64,000 nt of DNA from Paragyromitra xinjiangensis. Lineage: Eukaryota; Ascomycota; Pezizomycetes; Pezizales; Discinaceae. The stretch is from assembly GCA_038503065.1 (NCBI GenBank), contig JBCAMK010000019.1, forward strand, positions 372,001 through 436,000, read 5' to 3'. The translations under genes were made by a program, and so were the position numbers. Below, piece by piece: positions 37,396 through 46,972 of this stretch. The number at the start of each line of letters is the position of its first letter. The stretch's first letter is position 1. The notes under the pieces were generated by a model. It made no database searches, was not told the DNA's origin, and saw only the letters and a program-made list of their open reading frames with translations.

Positions 37396-38396
37396 TTACA
37401 TCATCAACTCCTTCTGTACAGCTGCATCATCCAACCCAAGCGCCTCCATAACATTTCTATACCTCACCCCCCCCTTCTCCTTCTTCTTCAAATACTTCAA
37501 GAGTTTTTGTCTGCGATGACATAGCAGCCTAAGGTTCCTCTTATTATGCTTATCTTTGTTCCCATGAGCCTCTAGCATCTTCGCCACATTCCGTATCTTC
37601 ATAGTCAAGATCGCAGCCTGCACCTCGCTGCTTCCTGTATCCGGTCCTGCGCGTGGTGTCTTTTTCGATAGCGCTGGATCCGGCGCGTTGGGGTCAGGCG
37701 GGAGCGCCTTATCCGTGTTATGTCGTCCAAACGTGTTGATACAGCGGATAGTGTTCACGCGCTGCTTGTCCGCGTTAGACCCAAGAGACAGGGAGACAAT
37801 TCGCTGGATAGCCGCAATTGCATGTTGGTGTTGTTCTTCGTGCGCTGTGATTTTATCCTGATCGATAGATTTGTCCTGGATACCAGTCGCAGAAATAGGC
37901 TTTGTTGGTGTTGTAAGTTTTTTCGACGACTCGATAGCGGTTGATATATCTGCAGGGGTGAGGAAGTAGTTCAGATGTAATGGGTTGTCGTGGCCGGCTG
38001 TGGGCTTGGTACCATGGGTCTTTGCCCAATCGACGGGAGGCAGAGGTGGAGGCGGGGTTTCTAGAGATTTGAGGAATGGGGTGGCGCGACCGAGAACAGG
38101 GTCAGCGGCATTGGCGAGACGCTCTTTTTTGAGTTCTTCCTGGCGTTTGATGTTGCCGAGACGCCGTTTTTCGGAGGTAGCGATGCTCACTCTATCACGG
38201 TGGACTTTCTTCTGTTTTTGTTTCTCGAAGGAAGGAGTAGTTGAAAAGGGCGCAAGGAAGCGAGCTGGTGGAAAGAAGTCAGCGAGTAAAATTCATAGAA
38301 GGTGACATGTTACGTACGGGTTGAGGTGGGGGTTATTCGAAGGCTCGAGAAAAGGCCGGAGAGGCCGGAGGATGGTAATGGCAGTCGAGGGGGCAT
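37396..38396 (-). CDS. MRPS28: Mitochondrial small-subunit ribosomal protein uS15m
   Basis: Component of the mitochondrial 37S ribosomal subunit, binding small-subunit rRNA. Exon 1 38396-38318 and exon 2 38264-37396 join in phase across a 53-nt GTACGT...CCACCAG intron with a CTGAC branch-like site: 315 aa. Exon 1 encodes an Arg/Ser-rich presequence (MPPRLPLPSSGLSGLFSSLR). A basic linker follows (FEKQKQKKVHRDRV). The S15 domain lies at the C-terminus: TGSSEVQAAILTMKIRNVAK, then HNKRNLRLLCHRRQKLLKYL and YRNVMEALGLDD. The length and the long N-terminal extension fit fungal mitochondrial S15 proteins. The ATG at 38396 is the first ATG in frame. The upstream region carries TCACGTGA and a telomere-like box. 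Confidence 0.93.
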
Positions 38397-38525
38397 GGCG
38401 ATTGTCCGATAAACTGCCGGGACTGGCAAGATGCTCAATTCCTCCGGGAAGTTTGGTGGTAGATTGTTTTTGCAATGATGGTGGGGGATCGCCAAGCGTC
38501 GCGAGGATTTCGATGGGATTAGTTA

Positions 38526-38557
38526 TCACGTGATCCCCAACTATTAAACCCTAACCC
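38526..38557 (-). promoter_or_regulatory. CACGTG E-box plus telomere-like box upstream of uS15m
   Basis: TCACGTGA (38526-38533) and AAACCCTAACCC (38546-38557) lie 130-160 nt upstream of the uS15m ATG. Telo-boxes and CACGTG sites bound by Tbf1- and Cbf1-type factors are known in fungal ribosomal-protein promoters. Their use here is inferred. Confidence 0.5.
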
Positions 38558-40007
38558 ACCCACACAACGCATCCATGTTCTTGGGATAAGGTATGTCGTT
38601 GTGGGAAGAATTACGTTTACTGTAATTATTTGAGTTGTTTCACTGAGCCTGTCTCAGTGATGAAGTTTGCTTTCCTTTTAGTCTTAGCCCTCTCTGATGC
38701 ACTCAAGCTGCAGAAGTTTACTGGGTTGAACAAGGGCAATGGTGGTTCTGCCCGTCGGTTTTCCTCACTCTGATCTAGGGAATACGGAGCGTGTAGGGGT
38801 TTGTACCTTTCGGGATCAGGTCATGTGTAGTCACTCGCATTCTCACGTGGACTCTTTGAAAACTAGATTTACCATGCTTTCCCTGCAGGGTATTACTGGG
38901 AGATATTAATCTTATTATATGGTCGGTTAAAACGGATTATGTCTTGGGTTGTCGCCCTGTCCATGTAATACTTGCCTAATGAACGTCTGGAGAGAAACTG
39001 AGATGTATTCTAGAGATTACCCGCATTCCAATATTCGATATCCCTTGTTAACCAGCTATATTTTCGCCAAGAAAAATAAGTGGCTGGCTCTATACTCGGC
39101 TGTCTGCACGCCTCATGCCATCTTCATCTCGTAGAAGACTGGGTTTAGGGTTGCTACCGCTCGCGGCTACCCTAAGCGAGAAGTTATCTATGATGTCCTA
39201 TCTTTTAATTGCGTGAACAGCTGGGTATTGGATTAATTCATAGAATTACCGAATGCGATTACTACAAAAAACAAGCCTTCTTGACTGTTACGACTAGGAG
39301 GTCTTTAAGATAATTGGGACTCCCTAGGAGTTTGCCCTGTTGGGAAGGCTGTGCAACCTTTTGTTCGTAAGGGTAATACAAACGAGACAGAATAGGACCA
39401 ATTAGGGTAGGTATCTTTCCTACGAATGAGTCTTCGGGTCTCAAGACAGAAGCGAGATAGTGTGTTAACTCGAAACCTGATAATCCGTAACAGCTGTGAG
39501 CAATGCTTTAACTATCACTGGACTGGAATCAGAATACTAGAGTAAGACTTGACTGAGATTGTTAAAGTTCGTTGGCTTGCAGGTAAAACATGTTTCACTC
39601 GGTGCTATGCTGGCCCCCACCACAACTACTATGCCGCAAAGCACATCATATCTTGACAGGAAGATCAACACCGACAATCGCAAAATAAGTCTCCCGTAGC
39701 ATATGAACATCTTCTATAGTGGCTCTCAGCCCATTACGGCATTGAGAAACTATTATCATAAACGTTCACGGCCTTCAAATCGTGCCATCTTCCTATGAGC
39801 ATCTCCAGCAGGTATTGTTCCAGATCTCTGGTGTGAAAATATTCTTGTCTTCCTTCTCCTTATTGCTGCTGGAGGCGTGTTCTTGCTGGCTTGATTTCAT
39901 TAGTACTTGTAAAGAGTAGGATTTTTGGAGTAACTGCATTGAGAGCTCTGTCGATATCAGGCAGCAAATAACAAAACAGGTGCGAGAAAAATTCACCTTT
40001 ACTAGTA
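38558..40007. other. Intergenic stretch, nothing recognised
   Basis: Short unsupported frames only. The minus-strand frame at 39793-40164 overlaps the end of the ankyrin pseudogene and contains a possible GTGAAT...TGCAG intron (about 39933-39995), so the pseudogene may originally have extended into it. Confidence 0.4.
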
Positions 40008-41237
40008 CTATATGCAGATTCCTGGGATCTCCGCACTGCCCTTCCTTACACATACATGGTCCTTCAAAAATTCTATTAAAGTTTGGGATTCGACTAAATG
40101 TTGGGGGTGCCTCATCACTAGCATAAGTGGTGTTTCCCCCTCGTGATCTCTGGTATGCGCACACACCCCGTAATCTAAGAGCACCTCTACAGTTTTAAAT
40201 TTTCCGCTGCGTACTGCAAGATGTAGTGGCGTGTGTCCGGATCCATCTCGAGAATAGCAATAGTCTGCATCACCATGTTGAAGGAGGAGTGGAATCGTTT
40301 CTACACACCCCAAATAGGCTGCCAAGTGAAGAGTATTCTTCCCTCCCTTTCTCCGCCTAGCACGAAGGCTGGCACGATGCTTGATGAATAGTTCAGCAAT
40401 TTCCGCGTTGTATATGGATGGTCGTGCATGGAAGACCATGGCCCCCTGTGAATCCCGGGTATTAACGTCTGCACCATGCGCTAGCAACAGCTTTATCATT
40501 TCGACCTCGCGCCCTTCTCTAGAAGCAATAGCCACCCACAATTCTGCCTCGTGCCGGTAGCCTAGAGTGTTGACATCGTATCCCTTTTCCAACAAAACCT
40601 TCATTGTTTCGATATCTGAGTTTTCCACGGCCTGATGGAATGGACCCCAGGCCTAAAAATAGTAGTATGTTTGTGGATCCCAGTCTCCTGCGTATGGGTA
40701 GCTAGTATTGGCTCTTTGATCAAGCAAATCTATGAGCAGTTTCGTATCTCGGGTTTCTACTTGCCCAGTGGAGGGCACAGAATTGGGCAAGCCTCCACGT
40801 CATATAGGCGTAGACGGCTCCCAGTTAGGGTGAGTAGGATCGCTCCGTATAGTCCACTTAACAATAGTGTTGGCTCCCTGCTCCACCACGAACGCTGCTA
40901 CTGATTTCTCTGGTGTTTCCTCGACCGATATCCAGCCTTCAGTGCCGCGCTGGACTACAATACCAAGCTCGAGTTGGTTAATATGTCGAAGGAATAGCTG
41001 GACGCTTGATTTGTTTCCGGCTGCGGTTGCCCAGTAAAAGGCGTTTCTCAACTTCTGTACATCATCGCGTGCGCGGTTGCGGAGACGGGGTTAGGAGGAG
41101 CGCTAGGCTATGGCATGTTTGGATGAGGTGACATAACTCCGGTAGCTGAAAATTTTTAGCGCATTGCAAGAGAAGTTCATTTGGGATTAAGGAGTGACAT
41201 TGGTTTCTGATGCTGTTGCGAGCGGAGTTGGGTCCAT
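40008..41237 (-). pseudogene. F-box/ankyrin-repeat protein pseudogene
   Basis: Reads minus strand. After the ATG at 41237 (MDPTPLATASETN), a shift of frame leads to an F-box-like helix set (LIPNELLLQCAKNFQLPELC, then ALLLTP). A second shift near 41065 leads to RARDDVQKLRNAFYWATAAG, followed by ankyrin repeats. Within this long frame there are two stops: TGA at 40800-40802 and TAG at 40653-40655. The sequence around both still reads as ankyrin text (TGQVETRDTKLLIDLLDQRA; AWGPFHQAVENSDIETMKVL). The last four repeats are clean (VLLEKGYDVNTLGY, LLLAHGADVNTRDS, GCVETIPLLLQHGDADY, HTPLHLAVRSGKFKTVEVLL). The parent family would be an F-box adaptor with ankyrin substrate-binding repeats. Two frameshifts and two stops make a functional product unlikely. 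Confidence 0.75.
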
Positions 41238-42985
41238 ACTGGTGAACCAACCCTAACCCTTTGAGTCACCAACAGACTTGCCAAGCCAGATTCACTTGTA
41301 GGTGCTTCGCCTACGACGATTTGAAAATGAAGATAGTTCCTTCGAGCTTATAGAAAGTCTTGGTGCCTTGGTACTTCGTTCGGTGACGCGACCTTCGTGA
41401 TGCGACATTTTCCAAGTTTCCGAGTTTCACAGTAGATTTGCACAGGCAGGTGAGAAAATCTTTACACGAGCCTTCATTTATTGCTTCTGCTGCGGGAAAA
41501 GGCAAGTAATATTCATTTCAATGGTGTCAACTAGTAGTGTGTTCGAGTGATACATCATGATTGGTTCGGTAGTGGTAATTTGGGAAATGCTACAGAATTA
41601 TATTCACTGTTTTACGACGCAAGTGAGGTATTGGGTAACAGTATAGAGAGAAATGAAAGGGAAAGGGTCTCGGCATGAGCACCGCGTTTTCTATGAAGGA
41701 CTTATCATTGGCACTTGCCCGAAATGGTTAGCAGGATTAGGCTGCAGCCCAACGTCAGCTCTTCCATTCTCACAAAAATCCACCCATATGCTAACTTCCT
41801 TCCCAAATCAGACTGTGACTTTGCTATACTTATATTCTACTAGCCATTTCTACTTACTAAATAAGAAAATAAAGAAAAGGTTGGCGGATAAAGTATCTGA
41901 CTGATAGTCTTAAGCAGCTGCTGTGGTAGACAGATAGGATTCTTTTTCTTATTTGTCTGCATTTTTACTGACAAAATAGTTAATATTAAAGAACGAAGGC
42001 TTTGCCTAGGTTGGTGACACGGTACTTCATCCCGGTGTTGGGGTGCTTACCTTATAATAAAGTGTTAAATCGATCATTTCCACAAGCGAGATAGTCACAA
42101 GATATCACTCGGAGGTTCTCTGCTTGCCTAATTTTCTAGTGTCGATTAGATAACGGGAATACCATTAATCGGTGGAGATGATTTGGTAATCTGACATGAA
42201 CAGGCGATTGGCGTTTTTTTCTCCTATTATAACCTTGTAAGATAATGAGACTCTAGATTAATACTTTCTACAGTTTATCACTTGTGTCTAAAACTTCTGT
42301 GGGAATCGTCCCCGTTATAGGTTATTCCTGAGCTAAAAGCTGGAGGCGGTCAAGTCTATTTATCAGTGTTTGGAAAAGGGCTTCGGGATTTGATGCTAGG
42401 GTGTCTGATAGGGTAGGTTATAATGTATCTTGCTGGTCGTCCCAAAGCTTAAATAAAGACGTGAGCGCCTGTGTGTATAGAAATGGACAGGATAGCGAAA
42501 GAAAGAAATCGTAGCACAGCTTGAAGAGCTAAGATTGGGAAGATCAGATTCTGGGCTTGCTGTTTCTTTAGAGAGTGAATTAATACCTAGTAAACGGGTC
42601 ATACAATAGTCTGAAGCTTGGCGCGAAGAAACCGCTGATAATTTTTTGGGGAACTTTGGGTACGCTTGGATTATTGGTGGAACCGTTGAAGTGAAAGACT
42701 ATTCTCCTTGTCCTTTTTAGGAGGTAATGAATACATATGGTTTTGGGAAGTTGGTTGCAAAGGTACAGCCATCTCTACAAATGTCTCTATAACAATAGAA
42801 ATTTCTTTAGGGGCGAGAGAACCGATATCTTACAAAGATTAAAAGGAAAGAAGGAAAGAAGGAAAATATACATAAGATTGCAGGTGGAAGTAAGGAAAAA
42901 GGAGAAGATACCACGAAAGGTAGCCAAGGAGACAATAGAGACAGAAAAATATTTTGAATAGTGCAAGGGATATGTGGGGTCTCCC
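41238..42985. other. Intergenic stretch, nothing recognised
   Basis: A telomere-like CCCTAACCC box lies at 41251-41259, just upstream of the ankyrin pseudogene start. Purine-rich (GGAAAGAA)n sequence lies near 42842-42868. Otherwise there are only short frames. Confidence 0.45.
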
Positions 42986-43507
42986 TTAATCCATATCCCT
43001 TCCAAATCCCAACCTAACATCCACCTCCATCCTATCCAGGCCTGTCAACTCTTCCTCCCCTATATCGCTCCCGAGCGTTAAAACTAAAGTGCTCTTGCCC
43101 TCTGCCACCTCTTCATCTTCCCCAAGGAATCTAAATTTCATTCGCAAATTGCTCACAGAGTTACCATCTGTGAACGAGAACTTATTGGTGAGTTCTAGCC
43201 GAATTTGGGTTGGAGGATCAGGACCAGCAATCTCCTTCCCTTTGCACTTGCGCGGTGCCTGGGTACGCTTGCGTACCCGTGAGGGTCCTTTCTTAATAGT
43301 AAGTGCGGTAGGTCTGGTGGCCTGCCGGCGAACCGAAGGCGGTGTGGCTGGAGTTGGAGGTGGCTCAATCCCCAGAAGGCGTCGGGAGCGGCGAAGAGTG
43401 GGGATGGGTGAGATGGTTGACACTGTAGGGATGGTGGGCATGGTGGCGGACTGAGGTTGAGCAGGGGGGACGTGGATGGCGAAACAGATAGCAAGGGCTT
43501 CTTCCAT
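42986..43507 (-). CDS. Hypothetical basic, proline-rich protein
   Basis: A single-exon frame of 173 aa from a true ATG (43507). The N-terminus is hydrophobic-neutral (MEEALAICFAIHVPPAQPQS). A Thr/Pro/Arg-rich middle (TLRRSRRLLGIEPPPTPATP; RVRKRTQAPRKCKGKE) could be a nuclear localisation or nucleic-acid-binding tail. The C-terminal half is compact and acidic (RLELTNKFSFTDGNSVSNLR, then EVDVRLGFGRDMD) and looks beta-rich. No family recognised. The low-complexity middle is also open on the opposite strand, so the call is moderate. Confidence 0.5.
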   Translation of the reverse strand: MEEALAICFAIHVPPAQPQSATMPTIPTVSTISPIPTLRRSRRLLGIEPPPTPATPPSVRRQATRPTALTIKKGPSRVRKRTQAPRKCKGKEIAGPDPPTQIRLELTNKFSFTDGNSVSNLRMKFRFLGEDEEVAEGKSTLVLTLGSDIGEEELTGLDRMEVDVRLGFGRDMD

Positions 43508-44309
43508 GGTATACTTTATGAAATACCCGATTGGGTGTTAGCAGATATTCTTTTGTATTCTGTTGGAAGTTGGTTATTTCATGTACGCTTTTGGCTGCCA
43601 TTACCGTTAGGCTGAGAGAAGTTCCTAGAAAAATTGGTGGCGTGGATATTGCAAAGCTTGGTGGGTGGGCGGGGAAAAAGAGAGAGAAGCGGAAATAGGG
43701 GGAGGAAATGGTGGGGGATTCTCCTGTGAATCGATTGATCTGCTTGTCTTTTGATGACCTGGCTTTGGTTTGGGGGCTGCAATGAAGATTTTTTGGGAGC
43801 GGAATTTGTGCCCATCAAGGGCTTAGATTTCGAAAATACGTGAATTCCTTCGATATATGTACGGCATCTATAGAATAATTGATCACCGTAAATACAGTGA
43901 TGGCTGTCTCGCATCGTAGGTGGCTGTGATTATGATAGGTTTAGAAGGTTGAGAGTCATTTCTTTCAATTGAATTGGTATAATGAATAGAATTAGAACTT
44001 TTTAGGGGTGCCAATATTTAATTCGCCACAAGTTCTCTATAAGAGGGAGGAGTTTCGGGAGTTCAAACGGGATGCCATAGGATTTCTTTGATGCCAAGCC
44101 CTTTGGAGTTGGATCAAACATGTCATCAGTCCTACTGTTTGTTGGGGTGCCAAAATATCCCACCTTCCGTCGTGGTAATTGAGTGAAGTTGCAAAAATGC
44201 GCATATTGATGTAGGCTAGTTGCCAACGTTGTTTGCCTTCCTTGGTGCCGAGTGAGATCTCATGTTATCATCTGCTTAGTCACAAACCCTAACCCATATC
44301 AGCCTCATC
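43508..44309. other. Intergenic region upstream of CSN6
   Basis: No gene supported. The stretch includes short minus-strand frames (for example 43579-43914) of low-complexity Pro/Ser text that I do not recognise. It ends with the telomere-like box at 44284. Confidence 0.4.
44284..44295 (+). promoter_or_regulatory. Telomere-like box just upstream of CSN6
   Basis: AAACCCTAACCC lies 14 nt before the ATG at 44310. The same 12-mer lies upstream of the uS15m gene (38546) and at 3005. Confidence 0.45.
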
Positions 44310-45813
44310 ATGTTCAGCCTCATGCCCACATCCCCCACGTTTCCCCTCCACGCCCAGCTCCGGGGCTCCCACCATCACGACTGTCACGATCCAAACATCA
44401 AAAATTCTCCTATCAGTAAAATGACAAAACCGGATAATTCTGCTGCTTCGGCGGAAGCAAACTCCCTTATTTCCTCGCACCCATCTACCTCAGGTCTCCA
44501 GATTTCGTTGCATCCGTTGTCATTACTCACCATCTCGGACTATATCACCCGTCATACTCTCCGAAATGGCACTGGGCCTATAATCGGGGCTCTGCTGGGG
44601 ACTCAAGAGGGCCGTGAGATTGCTATTGAGCATGCTTATGAGATTCTGCTGCTTGTTGACGATGATGGAGTTCGTGTTGAGGAACAATGGTTTACGGATA
44701 AGTTGAAGCTCTGTAGGTTCCTTGAACTTCAAAAACCTCGCTTTTATTTAGATTGAAGCTATTTTTACTGATATCTTTGATGCTTATAGTCAAAGAAACC
44801 CATCCCGCTCTCGATCTCCTCGGCTGGTTCACTATCACGTCATCCCCCACCTTTGCCCCATCACCATGGATGATCTCTCTCCATAAACAGCTCCTATCCC
44901 ATAACGAATCCCTTATCCTTCTTTGCCTTAACCCATCTCCTAGTGCCTCTATCGGTGGTGGTGGGAAACTTCCGTTAGCAATTTATGAATCAATCTACGA
45001 AGCTGATGACTCTGCTGTCGCTACCGATGCACAAGAGGCTGGGAAAGCTCTGAAGCTGCTATTCGTTCCGCTCAATTATACGATTGAGACAGGAGAAGCG
45101 GAGATGATTGGTGTGGATTTTGTTGCTAAGGGAGGGTTTGGTAATGCTGCGGCCGAGTTGTCGGGATTGGAAGGAACTACAGTGGAGGCGAGTGCTGCTG
45201 CCAAAGATGGAGCGAAGAAAATTAAGCTAGATGAAGAAAAGGACACAAAAGGGAAGGGAAAGGAGAAATCTGATGAAACTTCAGCAAAGGATGGGGAAGC
45301 ACAAATCAGCGCTGGAACTCAAAATGACGAATGTAAGTAATACTGATTATTCCGACATTCCCACGGTTGGCAAACTAACATATCGGCCTAGTACTCGCTA
45401 CCCTCACTGCAAAAGCTAACGCAATCCGCATGCTCCACTCCCGCATCCGGCTCCTTACAACTTATCTTTCAAACCCTCCCGACACACAGCCCAACCACCA
45501 GCTCCTCCGCTCCCTCAAGTCACTTACTCATTCTCGCCTCCCACTACTCACCCCGGCAGACGCTAAAGGTTTCCGTCAGGAGCAATTGTCTGAGCAATCG
45601 GACGTGCATCTCGTTGCGCTTCTCGGGACCTTGACGAGAAGTATTGAGGAAGTTCGTGGCGTAGGAAAGAAATTTTGGGGGATTGAACAAACGACAAAAG
45701 CGAGTGCGGTAGGGAGGGGAGGGGGTGGTGGTGGTGGGATGAACGATTGGGGGGAAAGGTCAGCGAGGGAGAGCAGAAGACATCAAAGTTTTGGGTTTCA
45801 AGAGAATTTTTAG
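44310..45813 (+). CDS. CSN6: COP9 signalosome complex subunit 6
   Basis: Non-catalytic MPN subunit of the COP9 signalosome, which removes NEDD8 from cullins. Exons 44310-44712, 44790-45332 and 45392-45813 join in phase to 455 aa (418 aa if ATG 44421 is used). Introns are GTAGGT...TTATAG (77 nt) and GTAAGT...GCCTAG (59 nt). The MPN domain starts at ISLHPLSLLTISDYITRHTL, continues with IIGALLGTQEGREIAIEHAY and crosses intron 1 as WFTDKLKL|FKETHPALDLLGWFT. The JAMM metal-binding motif is absent, as expected for subunit 6. An acidic/Lys-rich insert (EEKDTKGKGKEKSDETSAKD) precedes the C-terminal helices (LLATLTAKANAIRMLHSRIR; SDVHLVALLGTLTRSIEEVR). The tail ends with a Gly-rich stretch and WGERSARESRRHQSFGF. 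Confidence 0.9.
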
Positions 45814-46315
45814 CTGGTGCTCCTTTTTTTAACCCTAGGGTCTGCTCTTAATTTGTTTTTAAACGGTGCAATAAATGGAATGAAGTTTAGGTGACCAAAT
45901 AAAGTAAATACGATAAATTTGTTCTTCTGTGAATCGTCTAAGTAGCCACAGTTGAGTGACCATGTACAGACTGTGTAATGCCTGCGTTTGTGTAGCCCGG
46001 ACTCGAGGTGCTTGGGGTAATCACGCTTGTGTTCAAGAATTGGGGTAGTTGGTTTTTTCTAATGTTATCCTGCTGAGACACGCTTTGATTTATATATTAT
46101 AGTGCGACTTGCTACGACGGGGGTTTTTTCTTAGGGTAAAAATAGCCAAGTAAGATGACATCATATTCATAATAAGCTATGAATTGCTAATTCATCTAAG
46201 CTCTCCTTTTTTCTTGATCATAATTTCATTGATTTCTGGGTACAAGGATATCGCATGCAACGACAATTATGGCGTGAGCAAAACCCACATCCAAGCTCTC
46301 CTAGTAATATTTAGT
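45814..46315. other. Intergenic stretch, nothing recognised
   Basis: The CSN6 3' flank and T-rich sequence. No frame or structural RNA supported. Confidence 0.45.
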
Positions 46316-46972
46316 TTATGGCCAATGCTTCTGTGCCAGCTGCACATATTTACGGATAACTAGGTCAGGCTCTTTTGGGGAGCAGTTCGAGGGGATCGGA
46401 CCGGGGAATGGTAGACCCGAATTGATGTCAATGATTGACCAAGATGATAGGATTTGGTTAATGCGTTTGTACTCGTTACCTGGGAACGCCATAAACCGTG
46501 CGAACATCCATGTTTCAAATCCACTGGGTGTCAAGGCCGGGATGCATTCGTGAGACATGTTGAGGTGCTCACACTCTAGATCACGGTAGAGGGAGGATAT
46601 GTTGGGTCGAGAACGTCTGAAATATTCTATCGAGTGTTAGTATTCGCAAACAAAAGGGAGGAGGGGGAGGGTATAGCTGTTACTTGGCCAGTCAACCTGT
46701 TCGCCCGTGTGTTTTTGCTCCCTGTAGAAATCCACCATCGTGTCCGGTGGGATCGCTCTGTTCTCTGCTCTCGGGTCATTCCTAATCTATTTGCATATTA
46801 GCTGAGCTGTCTTTCCCAGTAAAATTTTCTTTCGTGGTACTACGCACAAGATGGGTTGCAATCCCTCTAAGTAGGCGAGCAAAGTTTTCACTTGGCTGCG
46901 GGCCCCTCCCAGGGCCATAAACAACCAAACTTCCCCCCAAAATTCCTCAGCTGAAGGTCCGCGATTAGACAT
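46316..46972 (-). CDS. DUF7514-like protein, junctions unresolved, possibly broken
   Basis: Reads minus strand in three pieces. The first begins at ATG 46972 (MSNRGPSAEEFWGE). The second is a middle block near 46690-46785 after a TTAG acceptor (NDPRAENRAIPPDTMVDFYR, then EQKHTGEQVDWP). The last runs from about 46616 to 46316 after TTTCAG (RPNISSLYRDLECEHLNMSH, then ECIPALTPSGFETWMFARFM and AFPGNEYKRINQIL). The last block strongly recalls the fungal DUF7514 family (IPGLTPxGFxxWM...YPxEExKRL). I could not join the middle and last blocks in phase with the obvious donor GTAACA. Either a splice site is missed or there is a frameshift. The function of the family is unknown. Confidence 0.5.
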
